Below are positions 24,806 through 34,202 of a stretch of DNA of 58,219 nt, piece by piece. The translations under genes and the position numbers were made by a program. The notes under the pieces were generated by a model. That model saw only the letters and a list, made by a program, of their open reading frames with translations. It made no database searches and was not told the DNA's origin. Each line of letters begins with the position of its first letter. The first letter of the stretch is position 1. Source of the DNA: an uncultured Bacteroidaceae bacterium (GTDB lineage: Bacteria; Bacteroidota; Bacteroidia; Bacteroidales; Bacteroidaceae); contig CAJOLR010000004.1 of assembly GCA_905235565.1 (NCBI GenBank), positions 1 through 58,219 of the forward strand, written 5' to 3'.

Positions 24806-27738
24806 GAAAGTTATTTCTGGGCATATATGACTGGCTATCGGGGCGCAAGACAGTTGCGGTCTTTCTGGTCGTGTTCATTATGCTGCTCTCCGTAATCTCC
24901 GCCATGCGCATGGATTATGAGGAGGATATAGCCCGATTCCTGCCCCTGGACACCCGCGACAGCCGCCAGACAGAACTTATGGACCGTCTGAGCAGACAGA
25001 ACAGGATAGCGGTGATATTCCGTTATGACGGCAGTGATGATGCCCAGGGTGCTCTGACCGATGCCATGGACCGTTTTGAGGAACTCTGGTTTGATTATGA
25101 TACATTAGGCCTGGTGCCCGATATGTCGGCTCTGGCCGATGAGTCCATGGCGATGGAACTCATTGAGTTTGTGCAGGAGCATACGGCCAGTTTCCTGACC
25201 GGTGCCGATTACCGCCGTATGGATTCTCTGCTGTCAGTGCCCGGATATGTGGACAGCCAGCTTGAGGCAGACCGCCGTTCACTGCAGATGCTTACGGGCG
25301 GATTCACCAAGAACCTTATCCCGAATGATCCGTTGAACCTGTTCTCACCGTTGCTGATCAGACTATCCGAGATTGGCGGCAATACGGGCTTCCGGGTATC
25401 GGAAGACGGATATATGATGCACTCCACTTTACCTGTAGGGGTGCTGTTCTTTGACTCACCTTATGGACAGAGCGAATCAGACCACAATGCCGGCCTGGTG
25501 GCTCTCGTGGACAGTGTGGGTGCCCAGGTGGCTGCCGCGACAGGCATTGCGGTATCGCAGATAGGGGCTCCGGTAATTGCCGTATCAAATGCGGAGCGCA
25601 TCAAGAAGGACAGTATCCTGGCTGTTGCTCTGGCTGTAATAGGAATCCTGATTGTGCTCTGGTTCTCATTCAGGCGTATCAGCGATATGCTGTGGCTGGT
25701 GGTAACGCTGATTTTCGGAGGGGTGTTTGCTTTGGGCGTGACCGGGCTCTTCAAGAACAGCATATCGATAATAGTCATCGGACTGGGCTCGGTGCTTGTA
25801 GGTATTGCGGCCAATTATCCGCTTCATTTCCTGCACTCGCTGCATGATACTGCCGATAACCGGCGTACTCTTGGCGAGATGGTTGTGCCGCTGCTGACAG
25901 GCAATATCACCACGGTCAGTGCGTTCTTCTGCCTGATATTCCTCAAGGCCGAGGCTATGCATGACCTGGCTCTTTTCGGGTCATGCATGCTGGTGGGAAC
26001 TATACTTTTTACGCTGGTTTTCCTGCCCGTGTTTGTTAAGCCAAGAATGCTTGCTGCGGGTGAACAGCCCCGTGAAGATAAGGTCGTGCCCCGTCTTAAC
26101 CGCACAGGACGTATGATATCGCGTGTGGTGATGCTCATTACGGTTGCCATGCTGATATGGGGCGGTAGCGCAGGATTCGACACTGACCTGAACCATATCA
26201 ACTACATGACTCCGCAACAGAGGGCTGACCTTGAACTGATCTCGAGCGGTGTTGACCAGGGCTCTATGGACCAGCTTTCCGTGCTTACATCCATGCTGCC
26301 TTCCAGTTCCGAGCAGGATGACAGCCGCTGGCTCTCTTTCTGGAACGCTCACAGCAATCAGATAGAGCAACTGAAGGAGCGCAGCAGGGAATATGGATTC
26401 TCTAATGATGCATTCGCTCCCTTCCTGAATTCCGTAAAGACCCAGCCGGAACTCATCTCTAAGGAAAACTTCACGCAGGAGAGCATGGCCGATATAATGA
26501 AAACCCTGGTGGAGTCTCTGTCCAATGATTTCAACAAGGTGCTGTTCATGTGCGGATTCGTGGTGTTTGCGTTCCTATGGATATCGTTCGGAAAGCTGGA
26601 GCTGGCGCTGATATCTTTCCTGCCGCTTACCGTGGGCTGGATCTGGATACTCTGCATCATGAACCTGCTGGGTATACAGTTCAACATAGTAAGCATCATA
26701 CTGGCAACGTTCATATTCGGTCAGGGTGATGATTACACGATATTCATCACCGAAGGTCTGCTGCACGAGTACAAGACCGGCGTAAGGACTGTAGATGACC
26801 GCCGCAAGAGCGTAATTATATCGGCCATAATAATGTTCATCGGTATTGGAACGCTCATATTCGCCAAGCATCCGGCTATGCGCTCTCTTGCCGAGATTAC
26901 GATTCTTGGTATGCTGGTGGTGGTTGTGATGGCCCATTTCCTGCCCGAGTGGCTGTTCCAGTGGATGACCATGAAGAACGGCCGCAGGCGCGAGGTACCT
27001 GTAACCATAATGCGCATCCTGCGCAGCGCGTGGGCGTTCGGATTCCTGCTGATATCGGTCATTATCTGTACCCCTGTTGTGCTGGTCATATTCATGGGCC
27101 GCAAGAGGGAATGGAAGGACAGGTTCCTGCACAATCTGCTCTACAGGTTTGCAAATCTGGTTATACGCCGCGTGCCGGCTGTAGGGTTCACACTGGACAA
27201 TAGCATTGGCGAGACCTTCAGCAAGCCCGCCGTGATAATAAGCAACCACCAGTCACACCTGGACCTGATGTGCCTTATGATGCTCACACCCAAGATGATT
27301 GTTGTGACCAATGACTGGGTGTGGCACAATCCCATTTACGGGGCACTGATACGCCGTGCAGAGTTTGTGCCTGCAGCCGATGGCATTGAGAACTATATGC
27401 CGCAGTTCCGCAGCCTTGTTGAGCGAGGCTACTCCATACTGGTGTTCCCCGAGGGTACACGGTCGGCCGATTGCTCCATACTGCGTTTCCATAAGGGTGC
27501 ATTCCATCTGGCACATGAACTGGGACTTGACATACTTCCGGTATGCCTGAACGGAGTAGGCTACGCCCTGCCCAAGGAGGAGTTCATGCTCCGTCCGGGA
27601 CATATAACCGTAACCATTGGCAAGCGCGTGACACCCGATGACCTTAGTTGGGGAGCCGATGCAAGAGAACGTACTAAGGCATTCCACAAGTTCTATCAGG
27701 AGTGGTATGCTGAGATGTGCAACAAACTGGAGAGTTGA
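24802..27738 (+). CDS. MMPL/RND-type exporter fused to a PlsC-type acyltransferase
   Basis: A 978-residue two-part membrane protein. Residues 1 to about 760 form an MMPL-type exporter: first membrane helix at about 15-35, a large periplasmic loop (about 40-270), a helix bundle, a second large loop and a second bundle (QFNIVSIILATFIFGQGDDYTI). After one more hydrophobic pair (about 735-765) the chain enters an acylglycerol-phosphate acyltransferase domain with HX4D at NHQSHLD (His816, Asp821) and FPEGTRS (about 882-888). The start at 24802 overlaps the GT2 stop (ATGA); the frame is open upstream only inside that gene. Export and acylation of the same product are likely coupled. MMPL genes are standard in aryl-polyene loci. 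Confidence 0.9.
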   Translation: MRKLFLGIYDWLSGRKTVAVFLVVFIMLLSVISAMRMDYEEDIARFLPLDTRDSRQTELMDRLSRQNRIAVIFRYDGSDDAQGALTDAMDRFEELWFDYDTLGLVPDMSALADESMAMELIEFVQEHTASFLTGADYRRMDSLLSVPGYVDSQLEADRRSLQMLTGGFTKNLIPNDPLNLFSPLLIRLSEIGGNTGFRVSEDGYMMHSTLPVGVLFFDSPYGQSESDHNAGLVALVDSVGAQVAAATGIAVSQIGAPVIAVSNAERIKKDSILAVALAVIGILIVLWFSFRRISDMLWLVVTLIFGGVFALGVTGLFKNSISIIVIGLGSVLVGIAANYPLHFLHSLHDTADNRRTLGEMVVPLLTGNITTVSAFFCLIFLKAEAMHDLALFGSCMLVGTILFTLVFLPVFVKPRMLAAGEQPREDKVVPRLNRTGRMISRVVMLITVAMLIWGGSAGFDTDLNHINYMTPQQRADLELISSGVDQGSMDQLSVLTSMLPSSSEQDDSRWLSFWNAHSNQIEQLKERSREYGFSNDAFAPFLNSVKTQPELISKENFTQESMADIMKTLVESLSNDFNKVLFMCGFVVFAFLWISFGKLELALISFLPLTVGWIWILCIMNLLGIQFNIVSIILATFIFGQGDDYTIFITEGLLHEYKTGVRTVDDRRKSVIISAIIMFIGIGTLIFAKHPAMRSLAEITILGMLVVVVMAHFLPEWLFQWMTMKNGRRREVPVTIMRILRSAWAFGFLLISVIICTPVVLVIFMGRKREWKDRFLHNLLYRFANLVIRRVPAVGFTLDNSIGETFSKPAVIISNHQSHLDLMCLMMLTPKMIVVTNDWVWHNPIYGALIRRAEFVPAADGIENYMPQFRSLVERGYSILVFPEGTRSADCSILRFHKGAFHLAHELGLDILPVCLNGVGYALPKEEFMLRPGHITVTIGKRVTPDDLSWGADARERTKAFHKFYQEWYAEMCNKLES

Positions 27739-27740
27739 GT

Positions 27741-29231
27741 ATGGAGGTGGTGATTATAGGTTCAGGAATGGGCGGATTGTTCTGCGGGGCGCTTTTGGCC
27801 AGGCGCGGTGTAAGGGCTACCGTACTTGAGAAGAATGGTGTTATAGGCGGCGGAATGCAGATGTTCGTACGCAACGGTGAGTCATACGAGACCGGAATGC
27901 ATGTGGCTGGAGGTTTCAACCAAGGCGGTGTCCTGAACAGTATATGCCGTTATCTGGGCATTATGGACAGACTGCGTATCAGTCCGTCGGACATGATGCT
28001 GAGCGTAACATACGCCGACAGCGGACGCACCTATGACCTGCCAGCCGGCAGAGATGCATTCATTTATTATCTGTCAGGCAAGTTCCCGCATGAGAAAGAT
28101 AACATACGGCGTTATGTGGATGCCGTATTCCGTGTATCACATGAGGAGAAACTTTTCTATCTGGAGAGCATGAGGGGTGTCAGTGACCACTCCGACGAGT
28201 TCTTTATGCCTGCCGATGCATTCATTGCAAAGTATATCGGTGATCCGGAACTGCGTGCCGTGCTGGCATCGGTCAACCCGCTTTATTCGGGTATTCCCGG
28301 ACACTCGCCGGCTTACATACACATAATGATTTCGGCACTCTTTATGGAGAATCCCTGCCGTTTTGAGGGAGGTTCCGGACAGTTGGCCGATGCCCTGAAG
28401 AGTGTGATTGAAGATGCCGGAGGCAGGGTGCAGACGCATTCTGAGGTGGTATCGGTACGGGTAAGTGACATGTATGTGGAGTGTGTGACAGACCGGTCCG
28501 GAAAAGAGTACCGGGCAGACTGGTACATATCGGATATCCATCCTGTGTCATTGTTCGGTCTGATAGACGGTAAGGCTTTCACAACCGGATACCGCAGCCG
28601 TATTGAGAGCATTCAGGAGACAGCATCGGCATTCAAGGTCTATGTAAGGCTCACGCCCGGAACGGTACCGTTCCCGTCACATCCGATATCGGTGGTGGAC
28701 AGCATGGAGAATGCATGGAAGATGGCAGAGTATGAGCCGGACAACTGGCCGCATGGAGTAAACTGTTTCTTCGGACAGGGCATGGACGGCTACGCATCAC
28801 ATCTGACGGCATACTGCCTGATGACCTTTGATGAGGTCCGGGAGTGGGAGAACACCCGCTCAGGACACAGGGGAGAGGCTTATGAGGCTTGGAAACGGGA
28901 GCGGACAGAGAGGGTACTGGACCTGGTGGAGAAACGTTTTCCACACATAAGGGAGTGTGCCGATGATATCTTTGCCTCATCACCGCTTACGTTCCGCGAC
29001 TGGATGGGAACCGTGAGGGCAGGCGCATACGGTCTGTTTAAGGACAGTAAAGACATAGCATCATCGCTTATTCCCATACGCACCAAGGTGAAAAACCTGC
29101 TCCTTACCGGACAAAATGTAAATATGCACGGAATTGGTGGGGTTCCGATGACGGCAATTGAAACCATTCAGACTATATTTGCAGACGATTCCGTATTGAA
29201 GGGGATCAGGGATGCTGTATCAAACAAGTAA
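27741..29231 (+). CDS. FAD-dependent oxidoreductase, phytoene-desaturase/CrtI-like
   Basis: A 496-residue flavoprotein. The N-terminal dinucleotide site is VVIIGSGMGGLFCGALLARRG with an acidic end (LEKNG), and the C-terminal GQNVNMHGIGGVPMTAIET matches the flavin-contacting end of CrtI-like desaturases and retinol saturases. It might adjust saturation of the polyene chain or oxidise a precursor; there is no crtB or other carotenoid gene nearby, so carotenoid synthesis is not supported. ATG 27741 chosen, 2 bases after the exporter stop. Confidence 0.85.
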   Translation: MEVVIIGSGMGGLFCGALLARRGVRATVLEKNGVIGGGMQMFVRNGESYETGMHVAGGFNQGGVLNSICRYLGIMDRLRISPSDMMLSVTYADSGRTYDLPAGRDAFIYYLSGKFPHEKDNIRRYVDAVFRVSHEEKLFYLESMRGVSDHSDEFFMPADAFIAKYIGDPELRAVLASVNPLYSGIPGHSPAYIHIMISALFMENPCRFEGGSGQLADALKSVIEDAGGRVQTHSEVVSVRVSDMYVECVTDRSGKEYRADWYISDIHPVSLFGLIDGKAFTTGYRSRIESIQETASAFKVYVRLTPGTVPFPSHPISVVDSMENAWKMAEYEPDNWPHGVNCFFGQGMDGYASHLTAYCLMTFDEVREWENTRSGHRGEAYEAWKRERTERVLDLVEKRFPHIRECADDIFASSPLTFRDWMGTVRAGAYGLFKDSKDIASSLIPIRTKVKNLLLTGQNVNMHGIGGVPMTAIETIQTIFADDSVLKGIRDAVSNK

Positions 29232-29249
29232 CAGACAAAAGGACAACAT

Positions 29250-30545
29250 ATGAAACCGTTCAAACTGAAGCTAATCTATCCCAAGTGGCAGAAACTGAAA
29301 GGTCAGACCACTTTCAACCTACCGCCTCACGGACCGGTTGCCTTTGCGGCCACGCTCCCCGAGTGGGTTGAGGTGACATTCACCGATGAAAATGTGGAGG
29401 CCATCAACTTTGACGAGGAGTGCGATGGTGTGGCATTGTCAATGATGCTCAGCACCCAGGTCAAACGCGGATGGGAGATAGCCGATGAGTATCACAAACG
29501 CGGCAAACTGGTCATGGCCGGAGGTATATCCACCATGCTCCATGCCGAGGATATGGTAAAGCATGTGGACTGCGTGTTCCTGGGCGAGTCTGAGGGCCGC
29601 ATGGAGGAGGTGATGCAGGACTGGGTGAACGGCAAGCTGCGCAAGTTCTACAACTATATGGGCAACATGCCGCCTATTGAGTCTGTAGGTCCCTGCCGCC
29701 GTGACCTGTACAAGCGTGAACTCTACAACCATAAGGGCGTGCAGATGGTGGACCTGTTCCATGCCAGCCGCGGATGCAGGTTCAGCTGCTATCCCTGCGC
29801 CGTTTCATATCTGGGCGGCCGCAAGTTCCGTCCGCGTCCAATTGACAAGGTGGTAGAGGATATGGCTGCCATAGACAACAACCGCCTGTTCATAGTAGAT
29901 AACTCACTGGCCCAGAACAAGGAGTGGGAGAAAGAGCTCTTCACCGCAATTGCCCCGCTCAAGAAGAAATGGATAAGCCATACCATCGAAGATGACCCCG
30001 AGGTACTGGATCTGGCAGCCAAGGCAGGCGCATGGTACGTATATCAGGCCGTTTATGATACATCGGACTACATCAAGGAGCGCGTAAAACGCTATCACGA
30101 TTATGGTATTGGCGTGGAGGGTACCATCCTGCTGGGACTGGACAACCAGACCGAGGATGACATAAAGCGTCTGATTGATTTCCTGGGAGAGATAGACCTG
30201 GACCTGGCCGAATTTACAGTGATGACCCCGTTCCCGCACACTAAGGGATATGATGACCTGCTGCGTCAGGGCCGCATATTTGACTTTGACTGGAACCATT
30301 ACAACGCCGGTCAGGTGGTGTTCCAGCCCAAGCACATGAGCCCGGAGCGCCTGCAGGAACTCTATGATTACGCATGGAAGAGTTTCTATGCCGATGAGAG
30401 CCAGGAGCAGAAGATGTTCCGTCTGTTCTGCAACGTTGCCCTGCGTGAGATGGAGGAGGGTACTTACCGCCCGCGTGACCGCCGTCTTGCCAACAAGTCA
30501 TTCGGCAAGGATGTAGTCAGAAACATAAAGACTGTAAACGTATGA
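29250..30545 (+). CDS. Radical SAM protein with B12-binding-type N-terminal domain
   Basis: A 431-residue radical SAM enzyme. The iron-sulfur motif is C176xxxC180xxC183 (RGCRFSCYPCA). The preceding 150 residues have the Rossmann-like build of cobalamin-binding domains (VEAINFDEECDGVALSMM, LVMAGGISTMLH, VFLGESEG). A TIM-barrel-like core follows, with LLGLDNQTEDDIKRLIDFL. Such enzymes methylate or rearrange unreactive carbons; the substrate is unknown. Only 18 bases follow the FAD gene, without a terminator, and it overlaps the next gene by 4 bases, so it seems to belong to the operon. Confidence 0.88.
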   Translation: MKPFKLKLIYPKWQKLKGQTTFNLPPHGPVAFAATLPEWVEVTFTDENVEAINFDEECDGVALSMMLSTQVKRGWEIADEYHKRGKLVMAGGISTMLHAEDMVKHVDCVFLGESEGRMEEVMQDWVNGKLRKFYNYMGNMPPIESVGPCRRDLYKRELYNHKGVQMVDLFHASRGCRFSCYPCAVSYLGGRKFRPRPIDKVVEDMAAIDNNRLFIVDNSLAQNKEWEKELFTAIAPLKKKWISHTIEDDPEVLDLAAKAGAWYVYQAVYDTSDYIKERVKRYHDYGIGVEGTILLGLDNQTEDDIKRLIDFLGEIDLDLAEFTVMTPFPHTKGYDDLLRQGRIFDFDWNHYNAGQVVFQPKHMSPERLQELYDYAWKSFYADESQEQKMFRLFCNVALREMEEGTYRPRDRRLANKSFGKDVVRNIKTVNV

Positions 30546-30904
30546 AAGTATCACCCGATTATTACGACGAGATATTCAACTACCAGGGCGAATGGGATAT
30601 GCCATCGGCATGCGGCCTCAAGATACGCCGCAGTGAAGGTAAGACCTATGTCATAGTAACAGAACTGTATCAGGACAATCCGGGCACATCGGTCACCTAT
30701 GCCGGACATAAACTGGCCGGCCAGATATGCCAGGCTAAGGGCCTTGACCTGAAAGACATTGTCTATGTGGAGTGCAATCCCAACACCAACTCCAAACTCT
30801 CGTTCTACGATGAGGAGTATTTTGAGGTGGACTTTGATGCCGACCCTCAGCACAAATACCGTCAGTTGACAAGGGAAGAGATGCTCAAACTGCTGGGTAA
30901 GTGA
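30542..30904 (+). CDS. Unrecognised 120-residue protein coupled to the radical SAM gene
   Basis: No family recognised. It is a soluble acidic protein without signal peptide or membrane helix. YVIVTELYQDNPGTSVTY and DIVYVECNPNTNSKLSFYDEEYFEV suggest a small alpha/beta fold. Its ATG overlaps the radical SAM stop and its TGA overlaps the next ATG, so the three are translated together. It could be a partner, a peptide-free chaperone or a regulator of the radical SAM enzyme, but nothing in the sequence decides this. Confidence 0.75.
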   Translation: MKVSPDYYDEIFNYQGEWDMPSACGLKIRRSEGKTYVIVTELYQDNPGTSVTYAGHKLAGQICQAKGLDLKDIVYVECNPNTNSKLSFYDEEYFEVDFDADPQHKYRQLTREEMLKLLGK

Positions 30905-31785
30905 TGTTTGCAAGCCTGCTGTTCAGTTTCCTGGCCGTCATTATCCCGAGCAGCAAGACCATTGCTCCCTGGGCTGATCTGGAAAGGCATGCCGATGAGG
31001 TTAAGGTTACGCCTTATCTGGCAGAAGATAGCCGTAACGCACCTACGGTGATTGTCTGTCCTGGAGGCAGCTACCACTGGCTGGATGTCAAGGGCGAGGG
31101 TATTGAGGTGGCCGAATGGCTGCAGGACAACGGAATCAATGCGATACTTCTACAGTACCGCACAGCAGGATTGGGTTCTTTCATCTGGCATTACCGGTTC
31201 CTGTTCCGTGGCCGCAAGCATCCCGATATGATATGTGATGTCCAGCGTACAATCCGTTACGTGCGAGAGAATGCCGACAGTCTGGGTATTGATCCGCATC
31301 GTGTAGGAGTGATGGGCTTTTCGGCCGGAGGACATCTTGCCATGTCATCGGCCTGTTTCAGTGACAGGGACTATACAAACCTTCCTGACGGTCCTTCGGA
31401 AGTTTCGTTAAGACCCGATTTTGTGGGCGCCATATATCCTGTAGTCACAATGAAAGGTGAGTATGTCCACAAACGCTCACGCCGCGGACTGCTGGGAGAG
31501 TGGGGTGTATACAGCGCCAGGAAAAGGGACTTGATGTCCATCGAGGAGAACATTCCTGAAGACTGTCCTCCGGTATTTCTTATAAATTGCAAGGACGATC
31601 CTGTTGTAGATTGGCATAATTCAGTAATTTTGGACAAAGCTCTTACCGATGCCGGTGTCAGACACAAGTATATCCTGTATGAGACGGGTAAGCACGGGTT
31701 TGGGGTAAGCAATATTTACGGCTCTCCGGAGTGCCGCAAATGGAAAGATGATTTTTTGGTCTGGCTAAGTAAGTTGTATGAATGA
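30904..31785 (+). CDS. Alpha/beta-hydrolase esterase/lipase
   Basis: A 293-residue esterase of the BD-FAE/acetyl-xylan-esterase-like type. The oxyanion segment is VIVCPGGSYHWLDV, the nucleophile is in GVMGFSAGGHLAMS, and the Asp and His are in CKDDPVVDWHN and ETGKHGFGVS. A hydrophobic N-terminus (MFASLLFSFLAVIIPSS) may be a signal peptide, so it could act in the periplasm. ATG 30904 overlaps the previous TGA by one base. Its place in the operon suggests it cleaves an ester in the pathway product, but a carbohydrate ester is equally possible by family. Confidence 0.85.
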   Translation: MFASLLFSFLAVIIPSSKTIAPWADLERHADEVKVTPYLAEDSRNAPTVIVCPGGSYHWLDVKGEGIEVAEWLQDNGINAILLQYRTAGLGSFIWHYRFLFRGRKHPDMICDVQRTIRYVRENADSLGIDPHRVGVMGFSAGGHLAMSSACFSDRDYTNLPDGPSEVSLRPDFVGAIYPVVTMKGEYVHKRSRRGLLGEWGVYSARKRDLMSIEENIPEDCPPVFLINCKDDPVVDWHNSVILDKALTDAGVRHKYILYETGKHGFGVSNIYGSPECRKWKDDFLVWLSKLYE

Positions 31786-33070
31786 CATAGAGTTTTCATC
31801 GCCTGCGGAGATAAAGGCTTTTCAGGAGGATCTGCTGCATAAGCACCTTGTTTATCTCAAGAAGTATTCGCCCTATTACAGGCGCGTATTTGACAGCTAT
31901 GGGATAAACATCAGTAAGATTGTGCACCTGGAGGACCTGACGCGCATTCCTTTCACCGAAAAGAAAGATCTTCAGCTCTACAACGATGATTTCTGCTGTG
32001 TTGCCAAGAACAGGATCATAGACTATATAACTACATCTGGCACTCTTGGTGATCCAGTACTTTTTGGCTGTACCGAGAAGGACCTGCAGCGCCTGGCATA
32101 CAATGAGAAGAAATCATTCATGTGTGCCGGCCTGACCAGTGACAGCGTTGTCCAGCTGATGACCACTCTCGACAAGCGCTTCATGGCCGGTATGGCATAT
32201 TTCCTGGGCCTCCGTGAGATGGGTGCGGGCGTGATCCGCGTAGGTAACGGAATCCCCGAACTCCAGTGGGACACCATCCGCCGTTTCCATCCCGATGCCA
32301 TAATGTGCGTACCGTCTTTCATTCTCAAACTGATAGAGTATGCCGATGCGCATGATATCGATTACCGTTCCAGCAGTATACGCCGCATAATAGGTATCGG
32401 TGAGGGACTGCGGGGACAGGATTTTGAACTAAACCTGCTGGGGCGCCAGATTCATGATAAATGGCCCGAGGTCCAGCTGTTTGCAACCTATTCATCGACC
32501 GAGATGGGGGCTACCTTCAGTGAGTGCGAGTACGGTATGGGCGGTCACGTGCATCCGGAGCTGATTATTGTGGAGATTATCGGTGATGACGGCATGCCTG
32601 TGGCCGACGGACAGCCGGGCGAGGTGGTCGTGACCACACTTGGGGTTGAGGGAATGCCTCTGCTCAGATTCCGTACCGGAGATATAGCATGCAAGCATGT
32701 GGAGCAGTGCCGCTGTGGCCGATGGTCATACAGGCTCTCACCGCTGCTGGGACGCAAGAACAATATGATCAAGCTGAAGGGTACCACTCTCTATCCGCCG
32801 GCTATCAACGATGTGCTTGATAATACCGATTATATAGAGAACTATGTGGTGACAGTACGTAACAGCAAGGCCGGAACTGATGATGTGATTGTAAAGATAG
32901 GGCTCAAGAATGATCCTGGCTTTGATGTCATCAAGGAACTTAAGGACAGTTTCCGCTCACGCATCCGAGTGGCACCGGAAATTGAGATATGTCCCGTTGA
33001 GGAGATTCAGAAGATCAATTATCCTCCAACCGGCCGCAAACCGGTCAAATTCATAGATGAAAGGAAATGA
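31778..33070 (+). CDS. PaaK-like adenylate-forming ligase
   Basis: A 430-residue member of the phenylacetate-CoA ligase family. The ATP loop reads TTSGTLGDPVLFG, the second core motif YSSTEMG, and LRFRTGDI and LLGRKNNMIKLKG mark the hinge to the C-terminal domain. It activates a carboxylic acid, often aromatic, to an acyl adenylate and then a thioester. In this operon it is the only candidate for activating an aromatic starter. Overlaps the esterase by 8 bases and the next gene by 4. Confidence 0.9.
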   Translation: MNDIEFSSPAEIKAFQEDLLHKHLVYLKKYSPYYRRVFDSYGINISKIVHLEDLTRIPFTEKKDLQLYNDDFCCVAKNRIIDYITTSGTLGDPVLFGCTEKDLQRLAYNEKKSFMCAGLTSDSVVQLMTTLDKRFMAGMAYFLGLREMGAGVIRVGNGIPELQWDTIRRFHPDAIMCVPSFILKLIEYADAHDIDYRSSSIRRIIGIGEGLRGQDFELNLLGRQIHDKWPEVQLFATYSSTEMGATFSECEYGMGGHVHPELIIVEIIGDDGMPVADGQPGEVVVTTLGVEGMPLLRFRTGDIACKHVEQCRCGRWSYRLSPLLGRKNNMIKLKGTTLYPPAINDVLDNTDYIENYVVTVRNSKAGTDDVIVKIGLKNDPGFDVIKELKDSFRSRIRVAPEIEICPVEEIQKINYPPTGRKPVKFIDERK

Positions 33071-34191
33071 CAGACTATCACAAGTTCGATGATATACGTC
33101 CCTATCGGGATGAGGAGATACCGGCAGCAATGCAGCGCATTGCATCCAACCACTTATTCCCGCTGGTAGCCAAGTTTGTCTTTCCGGAACTGACAGTTGA
33201 ACAGGCTGCCGATAAGATACGCAGTTTCAAGACCATATATGATTTCCAGCATGACGCAATGGTGCCTATGAACCAGCAGGTTCTTGAAGGCACAATAACA
33301 GAATTCACAATTGGAGGAATAGAAAAACTTGATACATCCAAACGTTACCTCTATGTCAGTAACCATAGGGATATAGTATTGGATTCCTGTATCCTCATGT
33401 ATGCCCTGTTCAGGGATGGAGGTCACAATACAGGTGAGATTACTTTCGGATCAAACCTGATGCGCGGCGAACTGGTTATAGATATAGGCAAAAGCAACAA
33501 GATGTTCCGTGTGGACCGCGCACGTAATCCGCGTGAACTGTACAGCACATCGGTACATCTGTCGGAATACATCCGATACGCCATAACTGAGAAAAAGCAG
33601 TCTGTCTGGATAGCCCAGCGCAACGGACGCACCAAGGACGGCATTGACCGCACTGACCAGGGGGTAATCAAGATGTTCGGCATGAGCGGTCCCAAGGACA
33701 GGGTGGATGCTCTTGATGAACTTAATATCGTACCGGTATCGGTCTCATACGAGTGGGAGTCTTGCGATATACTCAAGGCTCTTGAATTGTACGAGACCCG
33801 TAACGGCGAGCCTTACATCAAGAAGCCGGGCGAGGACCTGAACAGCATCCTGACCGGCATCTTGCAGGATAAAGGCCGTGTACATTTCCAGATATGCGAT
33901 CCCATAAGGCGCGATGAACTGGAGGCTCTGAAAGATGTACCCAATGTACAGTTCCATCGTGAAGTGGCTCAGATAATTGACAAACGCATCTGTGGCGATT
34001 ACCGCCTGTTCCCAAATGCATATATAGCTCATGACCTTCGTTACGGCACCACCCGTTATTCAGACCGTTACACAAAAGAGCAGTATGATGCTTTTGTGGC
34101 CCGTATGGCCGAGCTTGACAAATACAGCACGGATCCTGTCCTGACGGACATATTCCTGGGTATTTACTCCAACCCGATAATGCAACCTTAA
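33067..34191 (+). CDS. Glycerolipid-type acyltransferase (PlsC/PlsB superfamily)
   Basis: A 374-residue acyltransferase. The acceptor motif appears as SNHRDIVLDSCIL, where the His-to-Asp spacing is one longer than the usual HX4D, and WIAQRNGRTKDGIDRTDQGV matches the second motif (EGRTKDG type). The N-terminal part (VAKFVFPELTVEQAADKIRS) is helical without obvious membrane spans. It probably transfers an acyl group to a lipid-like acceptor. Overlap of 4 bases with the ligase gene ties it to the operon. Confidence 0.8.
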   Translation: MTDYHKFDDIRPYRDEEIPAAMQRIASNHLFPLVAKFVFPELTVEQAADKIRSFKTIYDFQHDAMVPMNQQVLEGTITEFTIGGIEKLDTSKRYLYVSNHRDIVLDSCILMYALFRDGGHNTGEITFGSNLMRGELVIDIGKSNKMFRVDRARNPRELYSTSVHLSEYIRYAITEKKQSVWIAQRNGRTKDGIDRTDQGVIKMFGMSGPKDRVDALDELNIVPVSVSYEWESCDILKALELYETRNGEPYIKKPGEDLNSILTGILQDKGRVHFQICDPIRRDELEALKDVPNVQFHREVAQIIDKRICGDYRLFPNAYIAHDLRYGTTRYSDRYTKEQYDAFVARMAELDKYSTDPVLTDIFLGIYSNPIMQP

Positions 34192-34202
34192 CTGTTAATC
34201 AT

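Noticed and set aside
26575-27249. Long open frame on the minus strand (224 codons) inside the exporter-acyltransferase gene
   Set aside because: It is rich in His, Tyr and Arg in the pattern produced by antisense reading of a codon-biased gene. The plus-strand frame encodes clear MMPL and PlsC motifs.
27741-29231. CrtI-like gene as evidence of a carotenoid cluster
   Set aside because: No phytoene synthase, cyclase or hydroxylase is present. The neighbouring genes are ketosynthases and ACPs, so a polyene-acid pathway fits better.
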